DNA from: an uncultured Flavobacteriales bacterium
Lineage (GTDB): Bacteria; Bacteroidota; Bacteroidia; Flavobacteriales_D; Sanyastnellaceae
Length of the DNA: 48,207 nt
Direction of reading: 5' to 3'
Assembly: GCA_937881575.1 (NCBI GenBank)
Contig: CALGEI010000165.1
Coordinates: forward strand, 1 to 48,207
Shown here: piece after piece, positions 8,512-17,162 of the stretch
How positions within the stretch are numbered: position 1 is the first letter of the stretch
How the letters are laid out: each line of letters begins with the position of its first letter
Notes under the pieces: model-generated
Database searches by the model: none
Seen by the model: the letters and a program-made list of their open reading frames with translations, nothing else
Told to the model about the DNA's origin: nothing
Made by a program: the position numbers and the translations under genes

Positions 8512-8658
8512 GAGAAAAGGTTTTGTTTCAACGCAAATTACCCCGCCTATAGCTCATTTGTATGAGGCCAAACCAAATCATATGAACCGTGGTTTTCAAC
8601 AATCGAAGCCCTTAAGACTGGAATTAAACCCCTCAAGACCAAGCGCGTCTTATTCCTA

Positions 8659-8666
8659 TAATTTTG
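8659..8666 (+). promoter_or_regulatory. -7 promoter box for the YHYH gene
   Basis: TAATTTTG is a full TAnnTTTG match 18 bases before the ATG at 8685, predicting a leader of roughly 14 bases. It lies in the 173-base divergent gap 8512-8684, in which I see no other feature. Confidence 0.45.
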
Positions 8667-8684
8667 CAGTTCAACCCTCTCCTT

Positions 8685-10031
8685 ATGAAAAATATCGGCT
8701 TCTCATTGTCCGCAGTTCTGGTTTCCATTGGTTTGTTCGCGCAACCTGAGTTGGAGGCTTGGCAAATCAACACGGACGGTGCCAACGGGCAGTTCTGGAA
8801 CAACGGACAATTGACGGACAACGGGGTCGTATGTGATGTTCAGCTCGTGCAGTTTTCAGCGGACAATGTCTACATCACCTCCACAGGTGTTCCCCGATAT
8901 GCCACGGCTCCGTTCAATGATGGCAACCCCTCACAAGCCTCCGAAACGGCTTATTTATTCCGCATTCCCCGTCAACCCGAGCAGGGCCCTGCGGGAGGAA
9001 CCGCAACCGGTCTGGGGCATACCGCTGTCTTGATCAATGGCGTTCCGACGTTCAATGCCCTCGATGCATTCTCTTACAACAACCAAAACATTTGGCATCA
9101 AAACGGGGGCTTTTTTGAGTTGGCCGGTTTCGACTGTGCCAAAGGCCATCCGGCGATGGGGCGATACCATCACCACTTGATGCCCAATCCATTCAGCGAT
9201 TCGCAAGATGTCATCAATCCCGTTTGTTCGGATTACCCCAGTGAAGGATTGCTAACCATCGATTCCAACAGCCACAGCCCCATCCTTGGTTATGCGTTTG
9301 ATGGCTATCCCATTTATGGCCCATATGCTTTTGCCAATGAAGATGGAACGGGTGAACTCGTGCGCGTGGAATCGAGTTATGCCGTGCGCAACATCTCCGT
9401 TCGGCATGAGCTCGCAGACGGCACCGTCCTCGACCCCAACCAATACGGTCCTGACGTGGGTGCCCTGGTAACACCCGCAATTCCCCCTGGTGCCGAGCCC
9501 GTCGAGGCCGTCTTGGGAGCCTACATTGAAGACTTCGAATTCATTGAAAACTCAGGACACCTCGATGTCCACAACGGTCGGTTCGGTATCACTCCGGAAT
9601 ACCCCAACGGCACGTACGCGTATTTCGCCACGATCGATGAAAACTGGAATCCGGCATTCCCCTATTTCTTCGCTTCTTATTACGGCGTCATTGCAACAGA
9701 TAACTTTGGACAAGGCCCTCCGGGTCCAGGGGGCTCAGCCACCAATGTCTCGATCAATGAATCCGTCGAAACCTACGACTCCAACTCAATCATCGCCGAG
9801 AATGCATCCGAAAGCGCGGGCAGATGGTTTCCCAACCCAGCCAAGCAGACCATCACGTGGAGCGGAGAACAGCTGCCCGAAGCCTGTCAATTGTTGGACG
9901 CTCAAGGCCGTATAGTGAGCCACTGGACCTCAACTCATGGATCCCAATGGGAGCTTGGACATCTTGCGCCCGGCGCGTATTACATTGCTGGTTCAACCGG
10001 GATGCGCACTCCAATTCTGATTGAGAAATAA
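8685..10031 (+). CDS. YHYH domain protein with T9SS sorting domain
   Basis: A 448-residue exported protein. The signal peptide (about 1-19, ending GLFAQ) is followed by a YHYH family domain (about 85-340). The eponymous motif appears as YHHH in GRYHHHLMPN; further on are GYAFDGYPIYGP and the family's late block TYAYFATIDENWNPAFPYF. A T9SS type A sorting domain closes the protein (about 385-448, from WFPNPAKQ). The molecular function of YHYH proteins is not established. ATG 8685 is preferred over the upstream TTG at 8664, which overlaps the promoter box. The next gene starts one base after the stop, so the two are probably co-transcribed. Confidence 0.85.
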   Translation: MKNIGFSLSAVLVSIGLFAQPELEAWQINTDGANGQFWNNGQLTDNGVVCDVQLVQFSADNVYITSTGVPRYATAPFNDGNPSQASETAYLFRIPRQPEQGPAGGTATGLGHTAVLINGVPTFNALDAFSYNNQNIWHQNGGFFELAGFDCAKGHPAMGRYHHHLMPNPFSDSQDVINPVCSDYPSEGLLTIDSNSHSPILGYAFDGYPIYGPYAFANEDGTGELVRVESSYAVRNISVRHELADGTVLDPNQYGPDVGALVTPAIPPGAEPVEAVLGAYIEDFEFIENSGHLDVHNGRFGITPEYPNGTYAYFATIDENWNPAFPYFFASYYGVIATDNFGQGPPGPGGSATNVSINESVETYDSNSIIAENASESAGRWFPNPAKQTITWSGEQLPEACQLLDAQGRIVSHWTSTHGSQWELGHLAPGAYYIAGSTGMRTPILIEK

Positions 10032-10032
10032 C

Positions 10033-11628
10033 ATGCAAATCCGTCGGTTGAGCTTTCTTGTTTTTTGTTTTGTGAACGGGAGTGCCTGGGCTCAAACTGC
10101 GCCTTGGGTTCAAGACACGGCCTGGGTGTCCCAAGGATGGGCGCATGCCAACCTCGCAGGATGGGAAGATCTTCGGGGGTTGAGTCCTTGGGGTGAAAAT
10201 GCCATTGCAGGGGCTGTTCAGGTGTATGCCGAAGAAGGAGGGTCACACCCGGTCATCGTGCGCCTCAACGAAGACGCCGACCTGCATGTTTTATTCCCCT
10301 TTGAGCAGGACCTCGAACGGCCCACTCAAATTCAAGCCCTCGCTACGGATGAATCGGATCGGCTGTGGTGCGCACTCAACCAGCGTTCCCATGACAGCAG
10401 CCTCACATCCATTGGCGGAATCATGGTGTTGGACTCCGAGGGCGCTCCTGATTCGAGTTTTGGATCCGACACTTTACCCGGTTGGCTGTCCATTTATTAT
10501 GGGAGTCCCTTTCAGGAATTGCATGGGCTGGACAAATCTGACGGCACGTGGTTGGCGAGCGGGATGGTGCTGGACCCTTGTTGTTTCCACCGGGAAATGC
10601 CCACGCTAGCTTTGCTCGATTCAGCCGGGCAATGGGTGGAGTCGTTCGGTACAAATGGACGTGTTGTGGTGGATGTTGGAGCCGCTGAAATTGTGGACAC
10701 CCTGGGTCTAAGACCGGCATTCAACCGACATGAAATCGGCGGATTCTATGCCGCCACTGCGGCCACAGAAGGCGGATGGATTGCGGCCGGTGCCTATTCC
10801 AATGCGGCGCATTACGAAGTGCTCGTGTCCAAGCATGACGTGAACGGTTCGTTGGATCCGAGTTTTGGAGAGATGGGGATCGTCCATCTGAATTTGAATC
10901 CTGGCGTCAACCACTGGGCTCAGGATCTCCGAATTGAAAATGACGGCATCATTTCACTCAATGTCGTTTCGCATGGTGGTGGCGATTTGCCGACGGGCTG
11001 GCACGGGCTAACCTTGGATGCCACGGGCACACCCCTTCAGTGGGAAACTGCGGAGACGGCCGCTCCTTGGACGAGTTGTGGTTTTCTGAACACACCCGGT
11101 CCATGGCCAATGGGCGTTGGGTTTGTCGAAGGGGCTGTCGCACCCTCATTGGTTTCCTACTCCGAAGAATTGAACGAGGCACCACCCATTCTTTCGCTCG
11201 AACCTTTGCTCATTCCTGAAGGAGAATGGGCTGGATTTCAATGCGTCTACCACCCTGACTGGAGCGGACTGATCGTTGCAGGTCGTTTTGAAGAACTCTC
11301 CAACGACGGGGAAGTTGATTCACAAATCCAGTTATCACTTTGGCAGGAAGTCGCCACCCATATTTCACTCGAATCTCCCGATCAAGTGGCAACTGGACAG
11401 CTCTACCCGAATCCGGTTTTAGCCGGAAATTTCCTGCACCTCGATCAGGTCGCAACAGAATACGCACCGTCGGAAACGTGGGTATTGTGGGACATCAATG
11501 GACGGCAATTAACCCATTGGCCTGCCTCTTTGCAGTCACTTCAAATCGACACCGATATCCCTTCAGGCATTTATATTCTCGAGGCACCCTCGCCATCAAT
11601 GGAGCGATTTCGGCTGATTATTGAGTGA
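10033..11628 (+). CDS. Delta-60 repeat protein with T9SS sorting domain
   Basis: A 531-residue exported protein with a signal peptide ending near SAWAQ. At least three segments match the delta-60 repeat pattern, in which (L)D-x-S-F-G is followed by G-x-V and a strand: DSSFGSDTLPGWL, VESFGTNGRVVVDVG and DPSFGEMGIVHLNL. The repeats suggest a beta-propeller-like surface protein. A T9SS type A sorting domain starts near LYPNPVLAGNF and ends with GIYIL...RLIIE. It starts one base after the YHYH gene. The earlier in-frame TTG at 10021 would overlap that gene and gives no better signal peptide. The function is unknown; it is likely displayed on or released from the cell surface. Confidence 0.8.
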   Translation: MQIRRLSFLVFCFVNGSAWAQTAPWVQDTAWVSQGWAHANLAGWEDLRGLSPWGENAIAGAVQVYAEEGGSHPVIVRLNEDADLHVLFPFEQDLERPTQIQALATDESDRLWCALNQRSHDSSLTSIGGIMVLDSEGAPDSSFGSDTLPGWLSIYYGSPFQELHGLDKSDGTWLASGMVLDPCCFHREMPTLALLDSAGQWVESFGTNGRVVVDVGAAEIVDTLGLRPAFNRHEIGGFYAATAATEGGWIAAGAYSNAAHYEVLVSKHDVNGSLDPSFGEMGIVHLNLNPGVNHWAQDLRIENDGIISLNVVSHGGGDLPTGWHGLTLDATGTPLQWETAETAAPWTSCGFLNTPGPWPMGVGFVEGAVAPSLVSYSEELNEAPPILSLEPLLIPEGEWAGFQCVYHPDWSGLIVAGRFEELSNDGEVDSQIQLSLWQEVATHISLESPDQVATGQLYPNPVLAGNFLHLDQVATEYAPSETWVLWDINGRQLTHWPASLQSLQIDTDIPSGIYILEAPSPSMERFRLIIE

Positions 11629-11636
11629 AAACTTCC

Positions 11637-11644
11637 TACATTTC
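11637..11644 (+). promoter_or_regulatory. -7-like box before the TonB-domain gene
   Basis: TACATTTC matches TAnnTTTG at five of six fixed positions. It lies between the delta-60 stop and the ATG at 11648 and ends three bases before that ATG. It could give this gene its own start of transcription without a leader. Confidence 0.35.
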
Positions 11645-11647
11645 AAC

Positions 11648-12103
11648 ATGAGAATTTCACCCCCTTCCCCGTTCCTTCTTGGATTGTCCTTGATGCTCAT
11701 CTCGGTCTCCACGTTTGCTCAAACTGGATTGCAATACCCTGAGGACAATTCTGCGGTTAAAAGCGCTGAAGTCATGCCCGTTTTGCTCGGTTGCGAGGAT
11801 GCGGTCGAGCCTGAAAAAAGACAATCCTGCACCAACGATGGCATCATGACGCACATCATGAATGAACTCATATACCCCGAAGAAGCCCAAAACAAAGGTC
11901 TTGAAGGCACGGTCGTGGTTGAGTTCGTGGTCAACGTCAAGGGTGTTGTAAGCGACGTCAAAATTCTCCGAGGTTTAGGGCCTTTGGATGAAGCCGCCAT
12001 GGAAGTGGTTCGCAGTTTGCCCCATTTCACGCCTGGACTTGAGAACGGCAAGCCCGTCAATGTGAAATATGCCTTGCCGATTCGTTTCTCTTTAGCCGAT
12101 TGA
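11648..12103 (+). CDS. TonB C-terminal domain protein with signal peptide
   Basis: A 151-residue protein with a signal peptide ending at TFAQ (about residue 25) and a TonB C-terminal domain (about 70-148). The domain shows LIYPEEAQNKGLEGTVVVEF, then VSDVKILRGLGPLDEAAMEVV and PHFTPGLENGKPVNVKYALP, the standard motif order. The N-terminal proline-rich spacer of a true TonB is absent, and the only hydrophobic segment looks cleavable. This is therefore probably a periplasmic free TonB-C domain, a common Bacteroidota variant, and not an energy transducer. The ATG at 11648 was chosen because translation from 11621 would begin inside the previous gene and bury the signal peptide. Confidence 0.8.
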   Translation: MRISPPSPFLLGLSLMLISVSTFAQTGLQYPEDNSAVKSAEVMPVLLGCEDAVEPEKRQSCTNDGIMTHIMNELIYPEEAQNKGLEGTVVVEFVVNVKGVVSDVKILRGLGPLDEAAMEVVRSLPHFTPGLENGKPVNVKYALPIRFSLAD

Positions 12104-12126
12104 TTCCACCCCTTTCCCTAACGCAG

Positions 12127-13266
12127 ATGCGTTCGTTGCACGGATGCTTTTTCTTGTGTTGTCTTTTTTTCTTGACCCGTTGCGGTCAAGAGCAGCAGAC
12201 GATTGTGATCCAAAAGCGCAAGCAAAAACCACAAGCCGATTTGACCGTTCGTAAGGAGGTCAAAACCATTGCTTTCGGCAGTTGTTCCCACCCGGATGCA
12301 CCCATGCCGGCTTTGCATGTCGCTGTGGAGCAAAAAGCCGATCTCTTCATTTGGCTTGGCGACAATGTCTACGGCGACACCCGCAACATTGAGACGCTCA
12401 TTTCAGACTATGCGATGCTCGGGGGGCACGACGATTTTCAGGAACTCGCCCAACATACCCGCATGCTCGCTACGTGGGACGATCACGATTATGGCTGGAA
12501 TGATGCGGGCCGTCATTACCCGCTTCGCGAAGCATCCAAAGAGGCGTTTCTTTCATTTTGGAAGGAGCCGGAATTCTCCCCGCGCAGAACACGACCTGGG
12601 ATCTATATGAGCTATCTTTTTGACGGAGGACGTCAGGACGTCCATGTCTTATTGCTCGACACCCGTTCCTTTCGAGATGAACTGATCCATGCTTCGGGCA
12701 TTTCATTTCAAGGAACCAACGGCATTGGATACGCCGCAGACTATGTTCCTCATACCACAGCGGATTCAACGCTTCTAGGCACCGAACAATGGGCCTGGTT
12801 AGAGGATCAATTCGAAGTCAAAGCAGACGTTCGCATCATCGGATCTTCCACCCAATTCGGTATCGAGTGGAATGGATATGAATGCTGGGGGAACTTTCCG
12901 CATGAACAAGAAAAAATGGCTCAATTGATCGAAAAATCCCATGCGCTCGATCGTCAAATGGGACGCCCCGAAGTTCCTGTTGTTTTCATTTCTGGAGATG
13001 TCCACTATGGCGAAATCTCTGGTTGGAAATCCCGTGAAGAGGGATTGAATACATCTCTCGACACCCTGTTTGACGTGACTTCGAGCGGAATCACATCCAA
13101 GTGGGATTTTGCCACGCCCAATGGAAATCGCCTCGAAGGTCCTTTGATGGATAACAACATCGGGATGCTTCAAATTGGCCGCCCACGGCAAGCCTTTGTG
13201 GTAGCTGAACTGTGGGACGCTCAAGGAGAAAAACGCATCTCTCGGGATCTGGTTGTGAGACCTTGA
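12127..13266 (+). CDS. PhoD-like metallophosphatase, probable lipoprotein
   Basis: A 379-residue alkaline phosphatase D family protein (metallophosphoesterase fold). The metal-binding blocks occur in order: FGSCSHP, WLGDNVYGD, WDDHDYGWNDAG and FISGDVHYGE. The N-terminus MRSLHGCFFLCCLFFLTRC gives a lipoprotein-like signal with the candidate lipidated Cys19; the box LTRC is not classical, so ordinary secretion is also possible. PhoD enzymes release phosphate from phosphodiesters or monoesters outside the cytoplasm. ATG 12127 is preferred to the TTG at 12100, which overlaps the preceding stop. It is the last gene of the 8685-13266 envelope cluster. Confidence 0.85.
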   Translation: MRSLHGCFFLCCLFFLTRCGQEQQTIVIQKRKQKPQADLTVRKEVKTIAFGSCSHPDAPMPALHVAVEQKADLFIWLGDNVYGDTRNIETLISDYAMLGGHDDFQELAQHTRMLATWDDHDYGWNDAGRHYPLREASKEAFLSFWKEPEFSPRRTRPGIYMSYLFDGGRQDVHVLLLDTRSFRDELIHASGISFQGTNGIGYAADYVPHTTADSTLLGTEQWAWLEDQFEVKADVRIIGSSTQFGIEWNGYECWGNFPHEQEKMAQLIEKSHALDRQMGRPEVPVVFISGDVHYGEISGWKSREEGLNTSLDTLFDVTSSGITSKWDFATPNGNRLEGPLMDNNIGMLQIGRPRQAFVVAELWDAQGEKRISRDLVVRP

Positions 13267-13527
13267 CCCAAAACACTTAAAATCAACTGTTTAATCCGGT
13301 TGTTTTCGCACAATTGCAAATTAAAATGCTGTTTTCGCAGATTCCGCCTCATCTTTGCACAGCGAATAGGTCAGGTTGTTCATAACCTTTGAAACCATCG
13401 CAGGCGCGTTATCCCTAGTTGAACGCGCAATCGGACGATAGCGAATGGCTCTCCCGAATTTCAAACAATCAATTCGACTTGGGACGTTTACCGCACACGT
13501 TTTTGTGCGGATTGATTCCTTTCATTT
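13267..13527 (+). other. Structured leader region of the DEAD-box helicase
   Basis: A 261-base gene-free stretch, the longest in the window outside the insertion sequence. It contains two perfect 7-bp hairpins. The first is GCGCGTT (13404-13410) with AACGCGC (13422-13428). The second is CCGCACA (13491-13497) with TGTGCGG (13504-13510), ending 17 bases before the helicase start. A near-consensus -7 box CATCTTTG lies at 13350-13357. If it is used, the leader would be about 165 bases and contain both hairpins. A structured leader fits thermal or growth control of an RNA helicase; that role is inferred. Confidence 0.4.
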
Positions 13528-15291
13528 TTGAGTTTATTTACTGACCTGGGCCTATGCCCTGAAGTGCTTGACGCACTCAAACCGCTTGGATATTCCGAGC
13601 CCACCCCTATTCAAGCAGAAGCCATACCCGTTGTGATCAATGGTCAAGATGTGCTTGGATGTGCTCAAACAGGAACCGGTAAAACCGCTGCGTTTGCCCT
13701 TCCTATGATCCACAATTTGATCCAACAAGAGTTGCCACAAAGTGGTCGACGACAGCCTCGGGGCCTGATCTTGACTCCGACGCGTGAGTTGGCCACACAG
13801 ATTGGCGTTAACCTCAACGATTACAGCACCCAAACTCGTTTGCGAACTACAACCATTTTTGGTGGTGTTTCACAAAACCGACAGGTGGATGCGCTCCGTC
13901 GTGGTGTCGATATTGTGGTCGCAACGCCAGGGCGTTTATTGGATTTGGTGAATCAACGCCATTTGGACCTGCGTGATATCACGACCCTCGTACTTGACGA
14001 AGCGGATACCATGTTGGACATGGGATTCATCAACGACATTCGGAAGATCATCGCGATGCTTCCTACCGAACGCCAAACGTTGTTCTTCTCGGCTACCATG
14101 CCACCGAACATTGTAAAGCTTTCCAGTGACATTCTTCGTTCGCCTGTGCGCATTGAAGTTGCTCGCCAAAGTTCCGCTGCAGAAACAGTCGAGCAAACCA
14201 TTTATTCCATCCGTCAAAACGATAAGCGCGACTTGCTCGTAGCCATTTTGAAGGAGGACGATGTAGATTCAGCCCTGGTTTTTACCCGAACCAAATACGG
14301 TGCGGATAAGGTCGCTAAGCACTTGAGCGTCTCAGGCATCCAAGCCGAAGCCATTCATGGCAACAAAAGCCAGCCACAGCGGGACCGGGCCATGAACGGA
14401 TTCAAAAAAGGCAAGATTCGCGTATTGGTCGCGACCGATATTGCTTCTCGTGGAATTGACGTCGATGAGTTGAGCCATGTCATCAACTTCGAATTGCCCA
14501 ACGTTCCTGAATCGTATGTGCACCGGATCGGAAGAACCGGCCGTGCAGGATCCAGCGGAAAGGCACTCAGTTTCTGCAACGAAGCGGATGAACGCAAGTA
14601 CTTGCGTGACATTCAAAACCTCATTCAACGAGAGCTCCCTGTTGACGCTTCGCATGAGTGGCACCTCGAGATGCCCCCAGTGAGCACCATTACGGGTGCC
14701 ACTTCCAAGAAAAAAGCGGGGCGTTCAGGTCAAGGTCAATCGCGATCCAATGATGGATCTCGTGGCCGCAATTCTGACAATCGGCGGGACCGGCCTCAAG
14801 GCGGTGGACGCGGGGGGAATAGCAACGGCCGTGGCCCTTCATCTCGGAACTCCGATTCCGATCGTTCCGATAGCCGCGGTGGTCGTCCCGGTGGAAACGC
14901 CGGCAACCGATCCGGTTCAGACCGCCGAACAACCAGTTCAGCGGACCGCAAACCACAAACGGCTCGAGGTGATGGCCGTTCAGACGGGCGTCGAAGCGAT
15001 GACCGCGTTTCACGCGGAGGAAATCAAGAACGTGGAGGCCGAGGACCAGCAAGGTCCGACAGCCGACAAGGCGACCGCAGAAATGATGATCGCTCAGCAC
15101 GCTCTGGAGATCGTCGTGAAAATAGTCGCGGAAGCGCCGGAGGTTCAGACCGACCAAAGCGTCAAGATAATCGTCCGGAACAAAGCGGCTCAACCGCTTC
15201 CAAACCACAAAAGCCCGTCTTCAAACCAAGCGAACCAAGTAAGGCTCGACGGACCTTTGGAGGATTCTTTGGATTTGGTAAGGGCGAATGA
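13528..15291 (+). CDS. DEAD-box ATP-dependent RNA helicase with RG-rich tail
   Basis: A 587-residue RNA helicase of the RhlE/CsdA type, acting in ribosome assembly or RNA unwinding. Motifs in order: Q motif with PTPIQ (about 25-29), motif I AQTGTGKT (46-53), PTRELATQ, GG, TPGR, DEAD (157-160), SAT (188-190), VATDIASRGID and HRIGRTGRAG. From about residue 395 the chain becomes a disordered tail of nearly 200 residues rich in Arg, Gly, Ser and Asp, ending in an FGGFFGFGKGE segment; such tails bind RNA and favour condensates. Translation must start at TTG 13528: an in-frame TGA lies at 13513 and no ATG or GTG lies between, while MSLFTDLGL is the expected family start. Confidence 0.92.
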   Translation: MSLFTDLGLCPEVLDALKPLGYSEPTPIQAEAIPVVINGQDVLGCAQTGTGKTAAFALPMIHNLIQQELPQSGRRQPRGLILTPTRELATQIGVNLNDYSTQTRLRTTTIFGGVSQNRQVDALRRGVDIVVATPGRLLDLVNQRHLDLRDITTLVLDEADTMLDMGFINDIRKIIAMLPTERQTLFFSATMPPNIVKLSSDILRSPVRIEVARQSSAAETVEQTIYSIRQNDKRDLLVAILKEDDVDSALVFTRTKYGADKVAKHLSVSGIQAEAIHGNKSQPQRDRAMNGFKKGKIRVLVATDIASRGIDVDELSHVINFELPNVPESYVHRIGRTGRAGSSGKALSFCNEADERKYLRDIQNLIQRELPVDASHEWHLEMPPVSTITGATSKKKAGRSGQGQSRSNDGSRGRNSDNRRDRPQGGGRGGNSNGRGPSSRNSDSDRSDSRGGRPGGNAGNRSGSDRRTTSSADRKPQTARGDGRSDGRRSDDRVSRGGNQERGGRGPARSDSRQGDRRNDDRSARSGDRRENSRGSAGGSDRPKRQDNRPEQSGSTASKPQKPVFKPSEPSKARRTFGGFFGFGKGE

Positions 15292-15328
15292 TTCAAAGTT
15301 TGGCCTGAGAATTGCACCTTTGTAGGGT

Positions 15329-16198
15329 ATGGATTCTCAACGCATTCTTATTATTACCTCAACGGCACTCGCTTTAGCTTGTGCCGTTTTGGGTTACCAA
15401 CTTTACGAGCGAAATGGAGATGTCGAGCAGGGCGAATCCGACCTTGCTGCACTTTCACTCGAAAAGGAACACGTACTTTTTGATTTAGAAAAGCTTCGTT
15501 TCAGTTACGATACGCTCGACACGGAAAACGCGCTCATGATCGCTGAGATCGCCGACCAGCGCGCCCAAATTGATGGTCTCGTTCAACAAGTCCGCAATGG
15601 CAACTGGTCGCTTTCTCGTGCCAAAAAAGAAGCCGAGTCCTTGCGCATGATCATGAAAGGATATGTGGTGACCATAGACTCTCTCAACCAGCTCAACTTG
15701 GCATTGATCGATGAGAATGACCAGATGCGAGCGCGTGTGGAGGAAATCCAAGAGCGCAATGCCAATTTGGTGACGCGGCAGCAAAACATGGAGGAGATTA
15801 TTAGCACAGGACAGACCTTACAGGCTTCTGAATCCAGTGCTTCTGGTATTCGCATATTGAGCAATGGAAAACAACGTGAAACCAACCGTTCAGCGCGAAC
15901 GGACATGGTGAGGGTCTGCTTCACCTTGTTGGAGAATCAAATCGCTCCTTCTGGGAATAAATTGCTGCATCTGCAGGTCACAACAGAAACGGGCGAGGTC
16001 CTCCCTGGAAATCAATCTGAAACTACATCTGATGATGCCGTGCTCGTCAGCGCTTCCCGCCAACTGGACTATGCCAATGAGCGATTGGAAGCGTGTGTAT
16101 TCTTTATGCCGCTTGCCCCATTGCCTGAGGGCATTTACACCATTGCAATTCTTGAAGACACAACCAAGATTGGTGAAACCCAACTGGTTCTGTATTGA
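15329..16198 (+). CDS. Membrane-anchored coiled-coil protein of unknown function
   Basis: A 289-residue protein not recognised as a named family. One N-terminal membrane segment (about 6-24) is followed by a long predicted coiled coil (about 35-165, with repeated E/K/Q and heptad leucines) and a compact beta-rich C-terminal domain (about 190-289). That domain contains RVCFTLLENQIAPSGNK and ends ...IGETQLVLY. The topology suggests an inner-membrane anchor with the coiled coil and C-domain on one side, as in some Bacteroidota cell-envelope or division accessory proteins. It follows the helicase by 37 bases on the same strand. Confidence 0.75.
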   Translation: MDSQRILIITSTALALACAVLGYQLYERNGDVEQGESDLAALSLEKEHVLFDLEKLRFSYDTLDTENALMIAEIADQRAQIDGLVQQVRNGNWSLSRAKKEAESLRMIMKGYVVTIDSLNQLNLALIDENDQMRARVEEIQERNANLVTRQQNMEEIISTGQTLQASESSASGIRILSNGKQRETNRSARTDMVRVCFTLLENQIAPSGNKLLHLQVTTETGEVLPGNQSETTSDDAVLVSASRQLDYANERLEACVFFMPLAPLPEGIYTIAILEDTTKIGETQLVLY

Positions 16199-16209
16199 CC
16201 ATCACGTCT

Positions 16210-17124
16210 TCAACGCCCCCATTTAGGGCAGGTATTGCAGCTTTTTTTTGCATTGCGATGATCGCCGCCAATCAGGTATCCTAAGGCGAAGGCACCTTCG
16301 AAATAGCCGATGCTTTGCTCCGCACCGGCACTCCCTGGGCCTTGAATTCGAATCCAAGGAAGTCTCACCCCGCCAACATGGGCCGTCGTTTGCACGAAAA
16401 ACCGACGGTGCACCTGCATTCTCAGGCCTGAATGGAATCCCAACCCCAATCCACTGATGTGTTGGGCGTTTTTTCGACGTTCATCAGCCCATCTGAAATC
16501 TGTGCTGCAGACCACGATTCCCGCTCCGGCAGCACCGAACGCACTCAGAGCAACATGCGCGCGTTTCGAAGCCCAAATGGACCACTCTCGTTCCATGCTG
16601 AATCGAACAAAGTTCATCCCATCGCTGTGCTCCAAGTTGAATTCAGGGCTCCAATAAATGCCTTCATTGTCATATTCCAACACCGGGTTTTCTGGAGAAA
16701 CAATGCCCATGTCAGCAGCGCTCGCAAAACCCGATACATTGACAAATTGCTTGCTCAGTTTGTATTTCATGTGATCCCAACCTGCTGAAAACCACCACTT
16801 ATCTGATATTTTCTTTCCAAATCGGGCGTTGTACTGCGGGATCGTAAATAGCCCCGGATGAAAATACACTTTGGTTTGAAATCGCTCGGGCATGTCATTT
16901 GCCTGCGCGTCATGGAGGGTCAAATCAAAATCTCCACCTTCACCCGTACCCCAAATGTGCACATCGGAAGTCGTGTACATGGAGCGATTGTACCCCCAAG
17001 TGATGTACCAATCACCCTCCTGCGATTGTGCATTCCCATCCATCACACCCAGGCCGCAAAACATCAGCAGCGAAAAAACTCCTTTCACACGTTTGTCAAT
17101 CCCCATCATGCCTTGAAAAATCAT
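16210..17124 (-). CDS. Outer-membrane beta-barrel protein
   Basis: About 304 residues, with a signal peptide ending near DGNAQ and many alternating aromatic/polar strands (for example WYITWGYNRSMY, KWWFSAGWDHMKY, FFVQTTAHVGGVRLPW), which suggests an outer-membrane barrel of the porin/OmpA-like kind. The last residues are Lys- and Cys-containing, not a classic aromatic terminus, which is unusual for a barrel. The open frame extends to 17208, but those codons overlap yraN. ATG 17124 is preferred because a full -7 box ends four bases before it. ATG 17109 or 17106 would give a more ordinary signal peptide and cannot be excluded. The function is unknown. Confidence 0.7.
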   Translation of the reverse strand: MIFQGMMGIDKRVKGVFSLLMFCGLGVMDGNAQSQEGDWYITWGYNRSMYTTSDVHIWGTGEGGDFDLTLHDAQANDMPERFQTKVYFHPGLFTIPQYNARFGKKISDKWWFSAGWDHMKYKLSKQFVNVSGFASAADMGIVSPENPVLEYDNEGIYWSPEFNLEHSDGMNFVRFSMEREWSIWASKRAHVALSAFGAAGAGIVVCSTDFRWADERRKNAQHISGLGLGFHSGLRMQVHRRFFVQTTAHVGGVRLPWIRIQGPGSAGAEQSIGYFEGAFALGYLIGGDHRNAKKSCNTCPKWGR

Positions 17125-17128
17125 GCTC

Positions 17129-17136
17129 CAAAAGTA
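17129..17136 (-). promoter_or_regulatory. -7 promoter box for the 16210-17124 outer-membrane gene
   Basis: The minus strand reads TACTTTTG, a full TAnnTTTG match, and ends four bases before the ATG at 17124. It lies head-to-head with the yraN box only 14 bases away. Confidence 0.45.
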
Positions 17137-17150
17137 AGTGGTTCGTGGAT

Positions 17151-17158
17151 TTGATTTG
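17151..17158 (+). promoter_or_regulatory. -7-like box for yraN
   Basis: TTGATTTG matches TAnnTTTG at five of six fixed positions and ends four bases before the yraN ATG at 17163. The geometry is the same as at several other genes here. Confidence 0.3.
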
Positions 17159-17162
17159 CGCA

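Noticed and set aside
14696-15325. 209-codon open frame on the plus strand inside the helicase tail, and a 172-codon antisense frame at 14690-15208
   Set aside because: Both arise from the CG-rich low-complexity codons of the RG tail. The proteins have no domain, signal or initiation context, and the helicase frame explains the region.
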